Shown here: positions 49,960 through 51,309 of the stretch, piece by piece | Numbering within the stretch: position 1 is the first letter of the stretch | Layout: every line of letters begins with the position of its first letter | NCBI GenBank assembly: GCA_025963965.1 | Contig: JAOPZS010000014.1 | Location: forward strand, 1 to 51,309 | DNA: 51,309 nucleotides | Direction of reading: 5' to 3' | Source of the DNA: Solirubrobacterales bacterium | GTDB taxonomy: Bacteria; Actinomycetota; Thermoleophilia; Solirubrobacterales; Solirubrobacteraceae | Program-made: the position numbers and the translations under genes | The notes under the pieces: model-generated | What the model saw: the letters and a program-made list of their open reading frames with translations, nothing else | What the model was told of the DNA's origin: nothing | The model's database searches: none

Positions 49960-50020
49960 AGGCGAAGGTCGTTCGTGGCCCCCGGCGCGCCTCTCGCCGG
50001 CGAGCGAGCGACCGACTCGC

Positions 50021-50650
50021 TCAGTCGCGTCGCATCAGGGTGAACAACGGGATGTCGCGACCTGCGAGGGCTCTGAATGCATCGGCGGAGGGCTGAAGCT
50101 CGAGCCAGCGCCGCCAGAGGTCCGTGGCCTGGGGCCCGGTTGCCTCTCTGGCGATCACAGGAATCCTCTGCCCGCCGACGGTGACCGTCGCCTCGGGATT
50201 GGCCTTGAGATTGAGGGCCCACGACGGATCGCGCGCGACGCCGAGGTTCATACCTGCGACGGCGATGTCATCGCCGCAGCTGAAGCAGGCCACGGCCGTC
50301 GTGCGCGGCAGGCCAGAGCGCCGGCCGAGCGTCGTGAGCGCGAGTACGGGCTGCCCGGCGGCGAACAGCCAGGAGCGTCGGAGCCGGCCCCCTGACGTGC
50401 GCAACATCAGCGCATGGAAGCGCGTCATACGAGTACTCAGGAAGCGGACTTCGATGGGCGCGCGCGCTGCGCGCGCCATCCACGCACCGAGCACCGGGAG
50501 CTCGACCAACCAGCCGAGCAGGCGGCCGAAGCGGCGACGGCGACTGTCAGCTTCGATCAGCTCGGCGAGAGTCGCGCGGCGGTCGGCGCTCACCGCACCG
50601 GCGCCACGGGATCCAAAGGGTCGGGTCGGCGCGAATCGCAGGTTTGGCAT
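50021..50650 (-). CDS. DDN-family F420-dependent nitroreductase-like protein
   Basis: From ATG 50650 the protein has 209 residues. The C-terminal 120 residues match the deazaflavin-dependent nitroreductase family: LALTTLGRRSGLPRTTAVA, GMNLGVARDPSWALNLKANP and ATVTVGGQRIPVIAREATG. These form the split beta-barrel that binds F420 in Mycobacterium tuberculosis Ddn. The N-terminal 85 residues are basic and helical, possibly membrane-facing. The likely role is reduction of quinones or enones with F420H2. A TTGACA-N17-TAGGTT promoter and two operator-like sites lie between it and the divergent tetR gene. Confidence 0.88.
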   Translation of the reverse strand: MPNLRFAPTRPFGSRGAGAVSADRRATLAELIEADSRRRRFGRLLGWLVELPVLGAWMARAARAPIEVRFLSTRMTRFHALMLRTSGGRLRRSWLFAAGQPVLALTTLGRRSGLPRTTAVACFSCGDDIAVAGMNLGVARDPSWALNLKANPEATVTVGGQRIPVIAREATGPQATDLWRRWLELQPSADAFRALAGRDIPLFTLMRRD

Positions 50651-50678
50651 TTCCCTTTCCTTGTTGGCCAGCGGTATT

Positions 50679-50729
50679 CTTGAAGCCCTCACAAGGACAA
50701 ACCTAGCGAGGCCTTGAGAGGCTGTCAAG
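50679..50729 (-). promoter_or_regulatory. Promoter of the DDN gene with two TetR-type operator copies
   Basis: On the minus strand, TTGACA (50728-50723) and TAGGTT (50705-50700) are separated by 17 bases. Two copies of a CTTGA-N7-(T/A)CAAG inverted repeat lie at 50713-50729 (perfect arms) and 50679-50695 (one mismatch), 34 bases apart centre to centre. One covers the -35 box, the other the expected transcription start near 50693. The divergent gene encodes a TetR regulator, the natural candidate to bind them. Confidence 0.6.
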
Positions 50730-50732
50730 ACT

Positions 50733-51290
50733 GTGCCCAAGACGCGCACCGGTGTTCCCAGAGCGGCGAAGGTCGAGGAGATCCTCGGCGTCGCCGAGCG
50801 ACGCCTGCGGAGCGGCGGCTACGAGTCCCTGTCGATCGCAGCGATAGCGCGCGAGCTCGGCCTCGCGCAGAACGCCATCTACTGGTACTTCGCCTCGAAG
50901 GACCATCTGTTCGTCGCCGTGCTGGAGCAGATGCTGGGCGACATCGCCGCGCGCAAGCCGGCGCGTTCGGGCGACCGTTACGAGCGCGTGCTTTGGTTCA
51001 CGGACCAGTTCGCCGTGCTCTGGGGCCTCCGCGGCGCGATGGCGGAGCGGGCGCGCCGGTCCCGGGTCGTCGCCGAGTTCGTTGAGAACCTGGACGTAGT
51101 TCTCTCGCGGATGCTCACAAATGCCTTTCGCGACCACGTGCGCGAGGAGCAACTGCAGATCGCGGTTCGCGCGTTCCGCGCAACGGTCGAGGGAACCTTC
51201 GTCGAGGATCTCGACCGCTCGGAGCGGCGCAAGGTGCTCACCTTCACGCTGGAACGCCTGCTCGGCCCCGCGGCGCCCAGGGAAGCTTGA
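50733..51290 (+). CDS. TetR family transcriptional regulator
   Basis: A 185-residue regulator. The N-terminal helix-turn-helix (about 16-62) reads VEEILGVAERRLRSGGYESL, then IAAIARELGLAQNAIYWYF, then SKDHLF, the classic TetR recognition-helix pattern. The C-terminal ligand/dimer domain is too variable to suggest an inducer. The GTG at 50733 lies four bases after an operator-like repeat, so autorepression is likely. Divergent from the DDN nitroreductase, which it probably represses until a small hydrophobic ligand binds. Confidence 0.92.
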   Translation: MPKTRTGVPRAAKVEEILGVAERRLRSGGYESLSIAAIARELGLAQNAIYWYFASKDHLFVAVLEQMLGDIAARKPARSGDRYERVLWFTDQFAVLWGLRGAMAERARRSRVVAEFVENLDVVLSRMLTNAFRDHVREEQLQIAVRAFRATVEGTFVEDLDRSERRKVLTFTLERLLGPAAPREA

Positions 51291-51309
51291 GTACGGTGCC
51301 GTCGACGCC

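Noticed and set aside
50002..50022. A 7-bp inverted repeat (GAGCGAG/CTCGCTC) at the 3' end of the DDN gene.
   Set aside because: It overlaps the stop codon, is short and lacks a T-tract, so it is not convincing as a terminator.

Overview
The window is about 70% GC and reads as chromosomal DNA from a high-GC actinobacterium, most likely the Thermoleophilia/Solirubrobacterales. The pointers are a Ku-LigD end-joining pair, an F420-type (DDN family) nitroreductase, large secreted NHL and Vgb-type propellers with basic C-terminal stalk domains, pairs of crotonases, many GTG starts, and a recurring TAnnnT -10 box 6-9 nt before start codons (leaderless mRNAs). This placement is inference; the window has no rRNA or ribosomal protein marker. 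I saw no insertion sequence, prophage, CRISPR array or replication origin. Genes are packed tightly: no gene-free stretch exceeds 300 bp, and the longest is about 250 bp (28577-28826).

Layout. 1-7.4 kb: tRNA-Val(CAC), a SnoaL-like gene preceded by the decayed 5' end of a second copy, a membrane protein, an NlpC/P60 cell-wall hydrolase and a GST. A strong hairpin then faces a minus-strand group: a secreted FnIII protein, a STAS protein and two low-complexity double-anchored proteins. 7.4-14 kb: exonuclease III, a GAF-EAL c-di-GMP phosphodiesterase, a cytochrome P450, a ClC chloride channel and an M20 peptidase. 14-17.6 kb: the NHEJ pair ku-ligD. 17.6-23.8 kb: two divergent units holding crotonases, a PfkB kinase, an SDR, an MBL-fold hydrolase, a phytoene-desaturase-like flavoprotein and a cupin.

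23.9-33.5 kb: a LuxR regulator diverging from a DUF2855 protein, a secreted S15-type hydrolase, a dienelactone hydrolase, then a surface-polymer module (methyltransferase, GtrA, GT2) and a 12-repeat NHL protein. 33.5-40.6 kb: a small protein, a benzoylformate-decarboxylase-like ThDP enzyme coupled to a fused FAD/Fe-S 2-hydroxyacid dehydrogenase, a CurA-like reductase and a GH3 lipoprotein. Chemically, the dehydrogenase would make a 2-oxoacid that the ThDP enzyme decarboxylates to an aldehyde. 40.6-51.3 kb: a membrane protein and GNAT, a candidate 35-aa ORF, a sulfatase translationally coupled to a Stf0 sulfotransferase, a CmoA-like enzyme, another methyltransferase, an aldo/keto reductase, a GT-C-like membrane protein, a seven-bladed Vgb-type propeller, and a DDN nitroreductase divergent from a TetR regulator with two matching operator-like sites.

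The items I would look at first are the sulfatase/sulfotransferase operon with its small leading ORF, the altered active site of the ThDP decarboxylase and its dehydrogenase partner, the set of leaderless promoters, the TetR operator pair, and the convergent genes whose stop codons overlap or abut.
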